A stretch of 64,000 nucleotides of DNA from Xiashengella succiniciproducens. GTDB taxonomy: Bacteria > Bacteroidota > Bacteroidia > Bacteroidales > Marinilabiliaceae. Below are positions 45,975-54,967 of this stretch, piece by piece (the first letter of the stretch is position 1; each line of letters begins with the position of its first letter). The notes beneath the pieces are model-generated. The model was given only the letters and a program-made list of their open reading frames with translations, was not told where the DNA came from and made no database searches. The stretch is taken from contig NZ_CP098400.1 of assembly GCF_023674465.1 (NCBI RefSeq), positions 2,694,801 to 2,758,800 on the forward strand. The letters run 5' to 3'. A program made the translations under genes and the position numbers.

Positions 45975-47258
45975 CTATAGGTACTGCATTGCCAGTTCCA
46001 GACAATTGGATCTGCTTCCCTTCAGTAAAATAAGCTTGTTTTCTGGTGCGTTTTTCTTAAGATGCCCGAGTAGGGACTCGGTTGAACTAAAATGAATCCA
46101 CTGGTGTGGGATGGGCCCCAAGGCCTCAAACTCTGAACCAACAAGGTAGCATTCACCACTAAATTCATTCCGCAGTCTGTCAACAAGGACCTGATGTTCG
46201 CTTCTACTCTCAGCTCCAAGTTCCTTCATACCGCCAAGAATAATCAGCTTTCCTTCACCCTTCATTGCAAGAAAATTATCAAGGGCTACCTTCATACTTG
46301 AAGGATTGGCGTTATAGGCATCAAGGACGACCCTGTTGCGATTGGTCTCAACCATCTGAGAGCGATGATTGGCAGGCATATATGCTTCCAGTGCCCTATT
46401 GATATTTTCAGGACTGATACCAAAAAACAGTCCTATAGTAATAGCAGCCAAAGCATTCTCAAGATTATAGATACCGGTCAGTTTGGTTCTAACCTTGTAA
46501 CTTACCTCATCTCTCTGCCATGTAAAACTCAGAAAAGGATCAGCCACTGCATCTGCGGCAATAACATCAGCATCCTTACCATAGCCAAGAGCCACAGGGC
46601 AGGAACCTATAACCGAGCCCAGAACCTTATTATCCCTGTTAAGAAAGGCCTTACCTCCATTGGCTGCCAGGAAATCATAAAGCTCAGCCTTTGCTTTCTT
46701 AACACCCTCAAAAGACCCAAAACCTTCAAGGTGAGCCTTCCCGATATTGGTAATCAATCCATAATCGGGTCTTGCCAGTTCACTCAGAAACTTAATCTCA
46801 CCAGGGTGATTGGCTCCCATCTCAAGAACCAGCAAGTCTGTATCCTCCGGCATTGCCAGGATGGTTAACGGTACACCAATATGATTATTCAGATTTCCCT
46901 GAGTATACCACACCTTCATACCTGTGCTCAGAACCGCAGCAATCAGTTCCTTTGTTGTAGTCTTACCATTACTACCGGTAATTGCAACTATCTTTATCCC
47001 GGTCCTCTCCCTATGCATTGAAGCCAGTTTCTGCAAAGCTTCAAGTACATCCGGCACAAAATAAGTTCCATCAGTACCATTAAGCTCAGGTCGGTCTGTT
47101 ACCGCCAAGGAACAACCTGCAGTCAGAGCTGCTGAGACAAAATCATTACCGTCAAAATTTGCTCCTTTCAGAGCAAAATATATAGCACCGGGTTCAACCT
47201 TGCGACTGTCTGTAATAACCCTTCTGTATCTCAGGTAGTATTGATAAAGCTGGTCCAT
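45975..47258 (-). CDS. murF: UDP-N-acetylmuramoyl-tripeptide--D-alanyl-D-alanine ligase
   Basis: A 427-residue Mur ligase. ATP-binding GSNGKTTTKELIAAVL lies near residues 94-109, with LVLEMGANHPGEI, TNIGKAHLEGFGS and the C-terminal domain VVLDAYNANPSSM. MurF adds D-Ala-D-Ala to the UDP-MurNAc-tripeptide in the cytoplasm, completing the peptidoglycan precursor. Full length. It lies downstream of gldJ on the same strand but beyond a strong terminator. Confidence 0.96.
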   Translation of the reverse strand: MDQLYQYYLRYRRVITDSRKVEPGAIYFALKGANFDGNDFVSAALTAGCSLAVTDRPELNGTDGTYFVPDVLEALQKLASMHRERTGIKIVAITGSNGKTTTKELIAAVLSTGMKVWYTQGNLNNHIGVPLTILAMPEDTDLLVLEMGANHPGEIKFLSELARPDYGLITNIGKAHLEGFGSFEGVKKAKAELYDFLAANGGKAFLNRDNKVLGSVIGSCPVALGYGKDADVIAADAVADPFLSFTWQRDEVSYKVRTKLTGIYNLENALAAITIGLFFGISPENINRALEAYMPANHRSQMVETNRNRVVLDAYNANPSSMKVALDNFLAMKGEGKLIILGGMKELGAESRSEHQVLVDRLRNEFSGECYLVGSEFEALGPIPHQWIHFSSTESLLGHLKKNAPENKLILLKGSRSNCLELAMQYL

Positions 47259-47290
47259 CTAGCTGGTATTATGGTACTGGCAAAAATGCA

Positions 47291-47318
47291 AAAAAGCCGG
47301 CTAAAACCGGCTTTTTTT
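47291..47318. terminator. Bidirectional terminator between gldJ and murF
   Basis: AAAAAGCCGG and CCGGCTTTTT form a 10-base stem around CTAAAA with T-tracts readable on both strands; it sits between the gldJ stop and the murF start. Confidence 0.85.
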
Positions 47319-47337
47319 GCTTTATGTTTTATAAGTG

Positions 47338-48828
47338 CTATTTCTTCTTTGAAGACATTGGGCTACCCACACGTGTCATAGCACAGCGGAATCCAAGGTC
47401 ATCGCGAGATTCACGTTCGTCAAGGTAACGGCGTGTACCTGGGCTTAACCAGTAAGCTCTGTCTCTCCAACCACCACCTTTGTACACACGTGCACGATCA
47501 GAAATCATGCTACCAAGGTTTCCTCCACTATCGTACATTGTAGTAGTATTTGATTCAGTACTGCTTGTCCAGTCACCACCAATTGCAATGTTGGATATTG
47601 GGTCACCATCTTTGTAGTTGCGGTTGTCGCCTGCACGATAATTCTTCCTGTCAAGGATATCCTCTGCAGTCTCTTCACGGTAGCGGATACGTCCGTATTC
47701 ATCCTTTTCAACAACCATACCTTCGCTGTCAAGTACCTTTTGTTGGAATACATTGCCTCTGTATGGGCTGAATTCTTCAACATCTGCAAATGACAATGGA
47801 CGATATACATCAGCTACCCATTCGTTAACATTTCCTGCCATACAATAGAGACCATAGTCATTTGGCCAGTATGATTTAACAGGAACTGTAATATCACCAC
47901 CATCATTCAGCGAACCGGCCATACCCATGTAGTCACCTGCTCCACGAATAAAGTTGGCCATCATCTCACCACGATATTTCTTGCTTGGATTGCGAACAAT
48001 GTGACCATCCCATGGATAAATCCTGCGATTGGTAAGTCTTTCCTCATATGAATTACCTATCAGACCCATTGCAGCATATTCCCATTCTGCTTCGGTTGGG
48101 AGGCGATAACGGGGAAGAAGAATACCGTCATCAGGTCTAACCCTGCGATTATCTCCTGTAAACAGATCCTTTTGCGGTCTGCGGCCATCAGTAGTTTCAT
48201 ATTGTCCAAGCAGGTATGCCTCAGTATTGAAGTTGTTTTCGTCCTGCTGACCTTCAAGGTTTAGTTCAATAATTCCTTCCCTAACAAGAATAAGCTCGTT
48301 AACACGATCGGTACGCCATGCGCAATAGTTATTAGCCTGAATCCAGTTTACACCTACGACAGGATAGTCACTAAATGCAGGGTGACGCAAGTAGTTTTCT
48401 ACATATGGCTCATTGTAAGCCATAGGACGACGCCATACCAAAGTATCTGGAAGAGCGTTGCGGTATACTTCAGGGTAACTAACAAACACCCTGTTTATCC
48501 AGTGCAGATACTCACGGTAGTGTGCATTGGATACCTCTGTTTCATCCATATAAAACGAAGGTACTGTGACTCGACGTGGAATGTTATTCCATTCCTTCAT
48601 TACATCTTCGTCAACCTGTCCCATGATAAAGGTACCACCTTCAATGAAGACCAGACCTGGGCCGGTTTCCTGCTCGTGCTCTGCCTGGTACTCAAAACCA
48701 CCAAACTTTGCATCATTATACTTCCATCCGGTGGTCGAAGAAACGTTGGTCTTTTTACCACCACCGCATGATCCCAGCATCAAAGCGGTTGCTAAACTTA
48801 CAAATAATAAACTGGATCTGAATCTCAT
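47338..48828 (-). CDS. gldJ: Gliding motility/type IX secretion lipoprotein GldJ
   Basis: A 496-residue lipoprotein with a signal peptide and lipobox MLGSC (about residues 17-21). The body is a formylglycine-generating-enzyme (SUMF1)-like fold: GLVFIEGGTFIMGQ, YMDETEVSNAHYREYL, RLPTEAEWEYAAMG, YCMAGNVNEWVADVYRP and the C-terminal DLGFRCAM. GldJ is an outer-membrane-associated component of the type IX secretion/gliding machinery. Its position divergent from porU and porV is the conserved arrangement and supports the call over a generic SUMF1 protein. Confidence 0.92.
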   Translation of the reverse strand: MRFRSSLLFVSLATALMLGSCGGGKKTNVSSTTGWKYNDAKFGGFEYQAEHEQETGPGLVFIEGGTFIMGQVDEDVMKEWNNIPRRVTVPSFYMDETEVSNAHYREYLHWINRVFVSYPEVYRNALPDTLVWRRPMAYNEPYVENYLRHPAFSDYPVVGVNWIQANNYCAWRTDRVNELILVREGIIELNLEGQQDENNFNTEAYLLGQYETTDGRRPQKDLFTGDNRRVRPDDGILLPRYRLPTEAEWEYAAMGLIGNSYEERLTNRRIYPWDGHIVRNPSKKYRGEMMANFIRGAGDYMGMAGSLNDGGDITVPVKSYWPNDYGLYCMAGNVNEWVADVYRPLSFADVEEFSPYRGNVFQQKVLDSEGMVVEKDEYGRIRYREETAEDILDRKNYRAGDNRNYKDGDPISNIAIGGDWTSSTESNTTTMYDSGGNLGSMISDRARVYKGGGWRDRAYWLSPGTRRYLDERESRDDLGFRCAMTRVGSPMSSKKK

Positions 48829-49150
48829 AGCTTATTTGTTGAATTCTTATTTTTCTGTTACAACCCTGTAAAGATAACCAATAATTAGGCGGACTAACAA
48901 ATGTCAATCTCTGATTTATACACAAAAATTCAAAAAAGGTTATACCTGCCTGCCTGAAAATTTCAAAAAAAATGCAGACCCCTCTTTCCTGCTCTGTGAC
49001 CTTCTTGCAACTTTAACGCAGGACTTAGTATTTTGGTACATAAAACACTCACTTTTTTTTGCTTTTGTGTGTTAACCTATTGGTAACCCATAGGAGGTTA
49101 ACATTTTGATGACATAAAGCGTATATTTATGGGCTGATAAAACACACCTG
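48829..49150. other. Divergent promoter region of gldJ and porU
   Basis: A 322-base AT-rich region between the two divergent genes. An imperfect palindrome GTTAACCTATTGG...CCCATAGGAGGTTAAC lies at 49071-49102, about 50 bases upstream of porU. No additional gene is supported. Confidence 0.5.
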
Positions 49151-52100
49151 ATGAAGAATTTTTTTGTTGCAACACTTATATATTTAATATCACTGATATT
49201 TTTCATTGCCGTAATTCCGCTCAGTGCACAGAATTATTCCGGATACAGCGACAATTCGGTACTGGCAAGCGGTCTATGGACAAAGGTTTCTGTGAATAAG
49301 AGCGGGATACACCGTATCCCGTACACAACCTTGCGGTCGTGGGGGTATGCGGATCCAACCAGAGTGGCCGTCTTTGGCCAGGGCGGGAAGATGCTTCCAC
49401 GTATTAACAGTGAGTCCCGTATAGATGACCTACCTGAACTTGCCGTGTGGCACTATAATGATGCTATTTATTTCTATGCCCATGGACCGGCAACCTGGCA
49501 ATGGGATTCTGAAAAGGGAATCTTTATTCATAAGTTGCACAACTGGGAAAGTGTCGCATATTATTTTATAAGCGACATAAAAACCACTCCAAGGTCAGTA
49601 ACAACAACCCCAGCACAAAACCTGCAGCCTGACAGAGTGATTGAGACCTACACTTACAGGGATTTTCACGAAAGTGATAATATAAGTCTGATTAAATCAG
49701 GTAGTAAACTCTATGGTGAGAATTTCAGCGTATCAGGCACACTAGAAAGGTCATTTAGTTTTCAGATACCCAACAGAGACGAATCAGAGGATGCCTTTTT
49801 ATATGCATCAGTAGTTTCACGATCCCAATCCCTTAACAGCTTTTATCTCACTGTTAATGATGCAGCCTCTCCTACCCTTACTATTACATTAGCGGCAACT
49901 GATTTATCACGTTACGACAGCTATTATGCAAGGGAAGGAGAAGGAATTGCGAGCTTTAACAATGGAGGAAGTAATCTTACTATAAAAGTCAGATTCAGTG
50001 ATGAAGCCCGTAACGCATACGGATGGCTTGATTTTATCTCCATTAATGCAACTGCCAGATTGCAAATGAATGGTGACGAACTACAGTTTAGAAATCCCAT
50101 GCCGGATGTACTTAATGAAGTTGCCGAATATAGAATATCAGGAACCAACTCCTCGACAGTTGTGTGGGACGTTAGTGATATAGTCTCACCTGTTCATATA
50201 CCCCTTAGTCACAGCCAGGAATATTCTTCTTTCATTGCAATAGCAGATACCTTGAGGGAATATGTTGCATTCAGACCTGGAGCATCGTTGCCAGTACCAA
50301 ACTTTGTAAGTACTGTAAAGAATCAAAATCTCCATGCTATACGACAAGCTCATTATGTTATAGTAGCTCCAGAGAACTTCAGATCATATGCAGAAGAACT
50401 GGCAGATATCCACAGGACTCTTGATAATCTCACTGTGGAAGTTATAAGCCCCGAACAACTGTATAATGAATTCTCATGGGGACATACAGACCCAACAGCC
50501 ATTCGCTCCTTTATGAGAATGCTCTATGAAAGATCAGGAAAGGGAAATGAAAACGCGCCCCGCTACCTTCTTCTCTTTGGACAAGGTACATACAATCCGC
50601 GAAGTTCAGAAGGATCATCCAGATCACTTGTAGTAACCTATCAGTCGGAAAATTCAATTCACTATACCGAAAGCTATGTTACAGATGACTACTTTGGTTT
50701 TCTTGATGAAAATGAAGGAGCAGATGACAGGTACGACAGACTGGATATTGGTATAGGACGGATTCCTGCAGAAAACAGAGCGGAGGCTGAAATTGCTCTT
50801 AATAAAATCAAGAAGTATATATTCGAGCAGGACCCGGGAACATGGAAAAAGCTTGTGACCTTTTTGGCTGATGATGGAGACTACAATGTACATATGAGGG
50901 ATGCCGACCTTCTGGCTCAAAAGATCGAAGCCAATAATCCGGAGTTTGACATACGCAAAATCTATCTCGATAATTACAGAAAGACTAGTACTACTACAGG
51001 TGAACGCTCACCTGAGGTTCATGACCTGGCTGGACGTACTGTTGCAGATGGAACTCTCCTGTTCAACTTCGTGGGACACGGAAGTGTCAACGGACTGGCT
51101 CACGAACAGGTAATCACAAAGGCAGATATTGAGAACTGGTCAAACATAAAAAGACTTGCCCTCTTTGTTACTGCAACCTGTGAGTTCAGCCGCTTTGACG
51201 ACCCATCAGGAAAATCTGGAGGAGAACTACTACTGCTAAATCCCAATGGCGGTGCCATAGCCCTGCTTTCGACAACCCGACTGGTTTATTCAGGCCTAAA
51301 CTTCCAGGTCAACAACTCTTTCTTCAACCATGTATTTGAAAGAGATGAAGATGGGAGCTCCCCTACCCTGGGATCAATAATCAAGAATACTAAGAACAAC
51401 GCGGGCAACAGTGTTAACAAGCTCAATTTCATGCTGCTTGGAGATCCTGCTCTCAGACTAATCTATCCGCAAAATCAGGTTAAGACAGTGGCCATCAACA
51501 ATAAGGCTGTAACAGAGGATCCTGACACCTTGAGAGCTTTGACACTGACACACATTAAAGGTGAGATTACAGACCTAAGAGGGGAAAAAATTGATTCATA
51601 CAATGGTCATATGGACGTAGTTGTCTATGATAAGCAAAGGGAGATAACCACTCTTGGCAATGGAGGAGCAACACCATTCCGTTACAAGAACTATTCTAAC
51701 GTACTTTTCAAAGGCAAAGCCACGGTAGTAAACGGGGAATTTGAGCTCAGCTTTATGGTTCCCTATGACATACGGTATAACTACGCCCCCGGGAAAATTA
51801 GTTATTATGCTTACTCCGAAGATCATGGAGAAGCTTTCGGTGCATTCAAAAACGTGATAATCGGAGGCTTTAACGAAAATGCATCCATCGATACCAAGGG
51901 TCCTGAAATAGATCTCTACCTCAACCACCCCGGCTTCAAAGCCGGGGATATGACCGGCAGCGCCCCAATCATATATGCAAGCATATTCGATGAATCAGGC
52001 ATCAATACTTCGGCTAGTGGAATAGGTCACGACATTACCATTCTTCTCAACGGAGATTCATATAATCCAATTATACTCAATGAGTATTTTGTAGCGAGCC

Positions 52101-52549
52101 CGAACGATTTCAGATCTGGCTCAATAACCTATCAGCTTCCCAGACTTGAACCCGGCAGATACACTCTTAGTCTTAAAGCCTGGGACAACTACAATAACTC
52201 ATCAATGGTTGAGACTGAGTTTGTTGTTGGCAGTGGTAACGAACTTACACTAAGGGATTTTACAATGTACCCCAATCCGGTTACTACCGGATCAACAGTA
52301 AACATCAGATTTAATACTGATGAAGCCAATGCAGCGCTTACTATACTATGTGAGGCAATCAGTTTCAATGGCAGGGTGACTGGAAGTACAAAGGTTCAAG
52401 GTCTTGTAAATGGCAACACACTAGGTCCTGTATCGATAGATCCTTATCAACTGGGAATAAGGGCTCCCGGCCTCTATCTGCTCCGCTTCAGTATTAAATC
52501 CGGTAATGGTAAGGAGACTCAGAGAATTGAAAAACTATTAATTAAATAG
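49151..52549 (+). CDS. porU: Type IX secretion system sortase PorU
   Basis: An 1132-residue secreted cysteine protease of the gingipain (C25) fold. A signal peptide covers about residues 1-27. The catalytic pair is His643 in NFVGHGSVNG and Cys677 in TATCEFSRFD. The C-terminus carries a Por-type sorting domain (MYPNPVTTGSTVNIRF). PorU cleaves the C-terminal sorting signal of T9SS cargo and attaches the cargo to lipopolysaccharide on the cell surface. It stands directly before porV, its partner, and opposite gldJ. The length agrees with PorU proteins (1100-1300). Confidence 0.95.
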   Translation: MKNFFVATLIYLISLIFFIAVIPLSAQNYSGYSDNSVLASGLWTKVSVNKSGIHRIPYTTLRSWGYADPTRVAVFGQGGKMLPRINSESRIDDLPELAVWHYNDAIYFYAHGPATWQWDSEKGIFIHKLHNWESVAYYFISDIKTTPRSVTTTPAQNLQPDRVIETYTYRDFHESDNISLIKSGSKLYGENFSVSGTLERSFSFQIPNRDESEDAFLYASVVSRSQSLNSFYLTVNDAASPTLTITLAATDLSRYDSYYAREGEGIASFNNGGSNLTIKVRFSDEARNAYGWLDFISINATARLQMNGDELQFRNPMPDVLNEVAEYRISGTNSSTVVWDVSDIVSPVHIPLSHSQEYSSFIAIADTLREYVAFRPGASLPVPNFVSTVKNQNLHAIRQAHYVIVAPENFRSYAEELADIHRTLDNLTVEVISPEQLYNEFSWGHTDPTAIRSFMRMLYERSGKGNENAPRYLLLFGQGTYNPRSSEGSSRSLVVTYQSENSIHYTESYVTDDYFGFLDENEGADDRYDRLDIGIGRIPAENRAEAEIALNKIKKYIFEQDPGTWKKLVTFLADDGDYNVHMRDADLLAQKIEANNPEFDIRKIYLDNYRKTSTTTGERSPEVHDLAGRTVADGTLLFNFVGHGSVNGLAHEQVITKADIENWSNIKRLALFVTATCEFSRFDDPSGKSGGELLLLNPNGGAIALLSTTRLVYSGLNFQVNNSFFNHVFERDEDGSSPTLGSIIKNTKNNAGNSVNKLNFMLLGDPALRLIYPQNQVKTVAINNKAVTEDPDTLRALTLTHIKGEITDLRGEKIDSYNGHMDVVVYDKQREITTLGNGGATPFRYKNYSNVLFKGKATVVNGEFELSFMVPYDIRYNYAPGKISYYAYSEDHGEAFGAFKNVIIGGFNENASIDTKGPEIDLYLNHPGFKAGDMTGSAPIIYASIFDESGINTSASGIGHDITILLNGDSYNPIILNEYFVASPNDFRSGSITYQLPRLEPGRYTLSLKAWDNYNNSSMVETEFVVGSGNELTLRDFTMYPNPVTTGSTVNIRFNTDEANAALTILCEAISFNGRVTGSTKVQGLVNGNTLGPVSIDPYQLGIRAPGLYLLRFSIKSGNGKETQRIEKLLIK

Positions 52550-52719
52550 TAATACCTAATTACTTATATTTGCAGGCACTTTCACGGAAATCAAATTTAA
52601 GAAGGCAGGCAACAATAAAACAGGATTTTATCTGTTTTTAGAAAATACAAAATCACCTTGTTCGCATTAGTTATCCGTCATAAATTGAGCAGGAACAAGG
52701 TTAACAACAACTACTTATT

Positions 52720-53889
52720 ATGAACTGGTTTTTAAGGGATATTACGATTGGAGCTGCGCTGATGATAACTGGTATTTCAGCCATAAACGCGCAGGATGGA
52801 AACGATTATGGAGACCTGAGCGGACAAACCAACATTATCAATACAGCCGTTCCGTTTATTGGCATAGTACCCGACTCAAGAGGCGGAGCTATGGGTAATA
52901 CTGGTGTAGCCTCGTCTCCTGATGTCAACTCCCTGTACTGGAACCCGGCGAAATTCTCCTTTATTACCAGTGATTCTGAGGTTGCAATTTCATATACCCC
53001 CTGGCTTCGTAAACTAGTCAATGATATCAACCTGTATTACATTACAGGCTATAAGAGAATTGATGACCTGCAGGTAGTTGCTGCCTCCATCAGGTACTTT
53101 ACTCTTGGGGAAATTACTTATAACACAGGATACGACCAGAACGGTTTTACTGTTAAGCCCAATGAATTTGCCATAGACCTTGCCTATAGCCGTCTGCTGA
53201 CAGAAAAGTTATCAGGTTCTGTAGCCTTCAGGTATATCCGTTCGGATCTCAATGCAATGCAGGAGGATATGGAACCGGGCAACTCTTTTGCAGCCGATAT
53301 CGCCTTCTATTATCGAGGTGAAACTGAATTGTTGGGTACTCCATCTCAAATATCAGCCGGTATTAATGTCTCGAATATAGGTAGCAAGATATCTTATGAT
53401 AAGGTAAACAAGCAATATATCCCAACCAACCTAGGACTAGGGTTTTCGTTGGATACCGAACTGGATTCTTACAACAAGTTGAATGTGAATCTGGACTTTA
53501 ACAAACTTCTTGTTCCGACGCCATTGGTGTCGGCAAAGACCGATTCACCAGATGATTATCAGAGCAAATACAGCAATATGTCAGTACCCAAGGCTATGTT
53601 CAAATCCTTTTCGGATGCTCCCGGTGGAATGGAGGAGGAACTTCAGGAAATCAATATTGCACTTGGTCTTGAATACTGGTATGTGGATCAATTTGCAGTC
53701 AGGGCTGGTTACTTCCACGAACACGAAAGGAAGGGTAACCGTAAGCTCTTTACTGCCGGAGTAGGACTAAAATTCAACATGATGACCCTGGATGCATCGT
53801 ATATCATCCCGGTGGTTCAAAACAACCCACTGGCTAATACAGTACGTTTTACACTTGGCTTTGATCTTAGCCAACTTAGCAAGAAATAG
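52720..53889 (+). CDS. porV: Type IX secretion system outer membrane protein PorV
   Basis: A 389-residue outer membrane beta-barrel of the FadL-like PorV/LptO group. A signal peptide ends near AINAQ. The N-terminal segment NIINTAVPFIGIVPDSRGGAMGNTGVA is strongly diagnostic for PorV. Strands such as GSVAFRYIRSDL and FTLGFDLSQL fit a barrel. PorV shuttles cargo from the translocon to the PorU attachment complex. It is separated from porU by 170 bases, conserved next to it. Confidence 0.95.
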   Translation: MNWFLRDITIGAALMITGISAINAQDGNDYGDLSGQTNIINTAVPFIGIVPDSRGGAMGNTGVASSPDVNSLYWNPAKFSFITSDSEVAISYTPWLRKLVNDINLYYITGYKRIDDLQVVAASIRYFTLGEITYNTGYDQNGFTVKPNEFAIDLAYSRLLTEKLSGSVAFRYIRSDLNAMQEDMEPGNSFAADIAFYYRGETELLGTPSQISAGINVSNIGSKISYDKVNKQYIPTNLGLGFSLDTELDSYNKLNVNLDFNKLLVPTPLVSAKTDSPDDYQSKYSNMSVPKAMFKSFSDAPGGMEEELQEINIALGLEYWYVDQFAVRAGYFHEHERKGNRKLFTAGVGLKFNMMTLDASYIIPVVQNNPLANTVRFTLGFDLSQLSKK

Positions 53890-53895
53890 AAGAAA

Positions 53896-54384
53896 ATGAG
53901 CACTTGTAACTGGAGAACTGGTTTCGGCTATGACGTACACCGCCTGGCCGAAGGCTACAAACTGTGTATAGGCGGTATTGAAGTGCCCTTCGATAAAGGG
54001 TCGGTAGGACATTCAGATGGAGACGTCCTGATCCATGCAATATGCGATGCCCTCTTTGGAGCTGCCAATATGCGTGATATCGGTTTTCACTTTCCCGACA
54101 ATGACCCAGCTCTCAAAGGTATAGATAGTAAGATTCTGCTTAAAAAATGTACACAGCTGATCAGGGAAGCAGGATATGAAATAGGCAATATTGATTCAAC
54201 TGTTGCTCTGGAGAGACCTAAGCTTAACCCACTTATTCCTCAAATGCAGGAAGTTTTAAGCGCAGTGATGAACATCGAAGTTTCTCAGCTCTCAATAAAA
54301 GCTACTACTACCGAAAAAATGGGCTTTGTTGGTACCGGGGAAGGAATTGCGGCCTACGTAAGCGTACTTATCTACAAAAAATAG
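53896..54384 (+). CDS. ispF: 2-C-methyl-D-erythritol 2,4-cyclodiphosphate synthase
   Basis: A 162-residue IspF. Metal-binding residues are in GYDVHRL (Asp10, His12 by family numbering) and the signature GHSDGDVLIHAICDALFGA follows near residue 35. ATTTEKMGFVGTGEGI closes the active site. IspF forms the cyclodiphosphate in the non-mevalonate isoprenoid pathway. It starts seven bases after the porV stop and may share its transcript. Confidence 0.97.
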   Translation: MSTCNWRTGFGYDVHRLAEGYKLCIGGIEVPFDKGSVGHSDGDVLIHAICDALFGAANMRDIGFHFPDNDPALKGIDSKILLKKCTQLIREAGYEIGNIDSTVALERPKLNPLIPQMQEVLSAVMNIEVSQLSIKATTTEKMGFVGTGEGIAAYVSVLIYKK

Positions 54385-54412
54385 AAAAAAGGCTGTCCTA
54401 TTGGACAGCCTT
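54385..54412 (-). terminator. Terminator between the cold-shock gene and ispF
   Basis: GGCTGTCC (54391-54398) and GGACAGCC (54403-54410) form an 8-base stem; on the minus strand TTTTTTCTATTTTTT follows, so it mainly ends the cold-shock transcript. Confidence 0.75.
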
Positions 54413-54450
54413 AGCACTTTAATGTTCTCAGAAGTTATATGGTAATATAA

Positions 54451-54642
54451 CTAAGCCAATTTAACATTAACGGCGTTCAGACCCTTACGACCTTCTTGAA
54501 GATCGAAAGTTACCTCATCGTTTTCTCTGATTTTGTCAACCAGACCAGTTACGTGAACGAAGTATTCTTCGCCAGTTTCTTCATCCCTAATGAAACCGAA
54601 ACCTTTGGTGTCATTAAAGAATTTTACAATTCCTTTGTTCAT
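54451..54642 (-). CDS. Cold-shock domain protein
   Basis: A 63-residue cold-shock domain protein with RNA-binding motifs RNP1 (KGFGFI) and RNP2 (YFVHV) in FNDTKGFGFIRDEETGEEYF. Such proteins bind single-stranded RNA and act as chaperones of mRNA structure. Monocistronic with a terminator; its 5' region is shared with the divergent capA-like gene. Confidence 0.96.
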   Translation of the reverse strand: MNKGIVKFFNDTKGFGFIRDEETGEEYFVHVTGLVDKIRENDEVTFDLQEGRKGLNAVNVKLA

Positions 54643-54967
54643 AATGTGATAATAATAATAAAATGTTGATGGGTCAAAGGTAGAGTATTTTTTAAAATAT
54701 CAAGTAAAAATACAGAAAAATCAGATAAATAAATATTTATATCCAATTCATAGGCTTTGGGATAGTTATTGCATTTCTTAGCTTTGTAGAATTGAAAACC
54801 AGGTAACATGAGGAAATTTTGCACAACACTTCTGCTGGCCATTGTAATGCAGAATCTGGTAGCACAACAAGCAACATTGCTATTTTTTGGCGATATTATG
54901 GGACATAGCGGACAGATTAACAGCGCCCAACAGGCTGACGGGAGCTATGATTACGAACCGACTTTGA

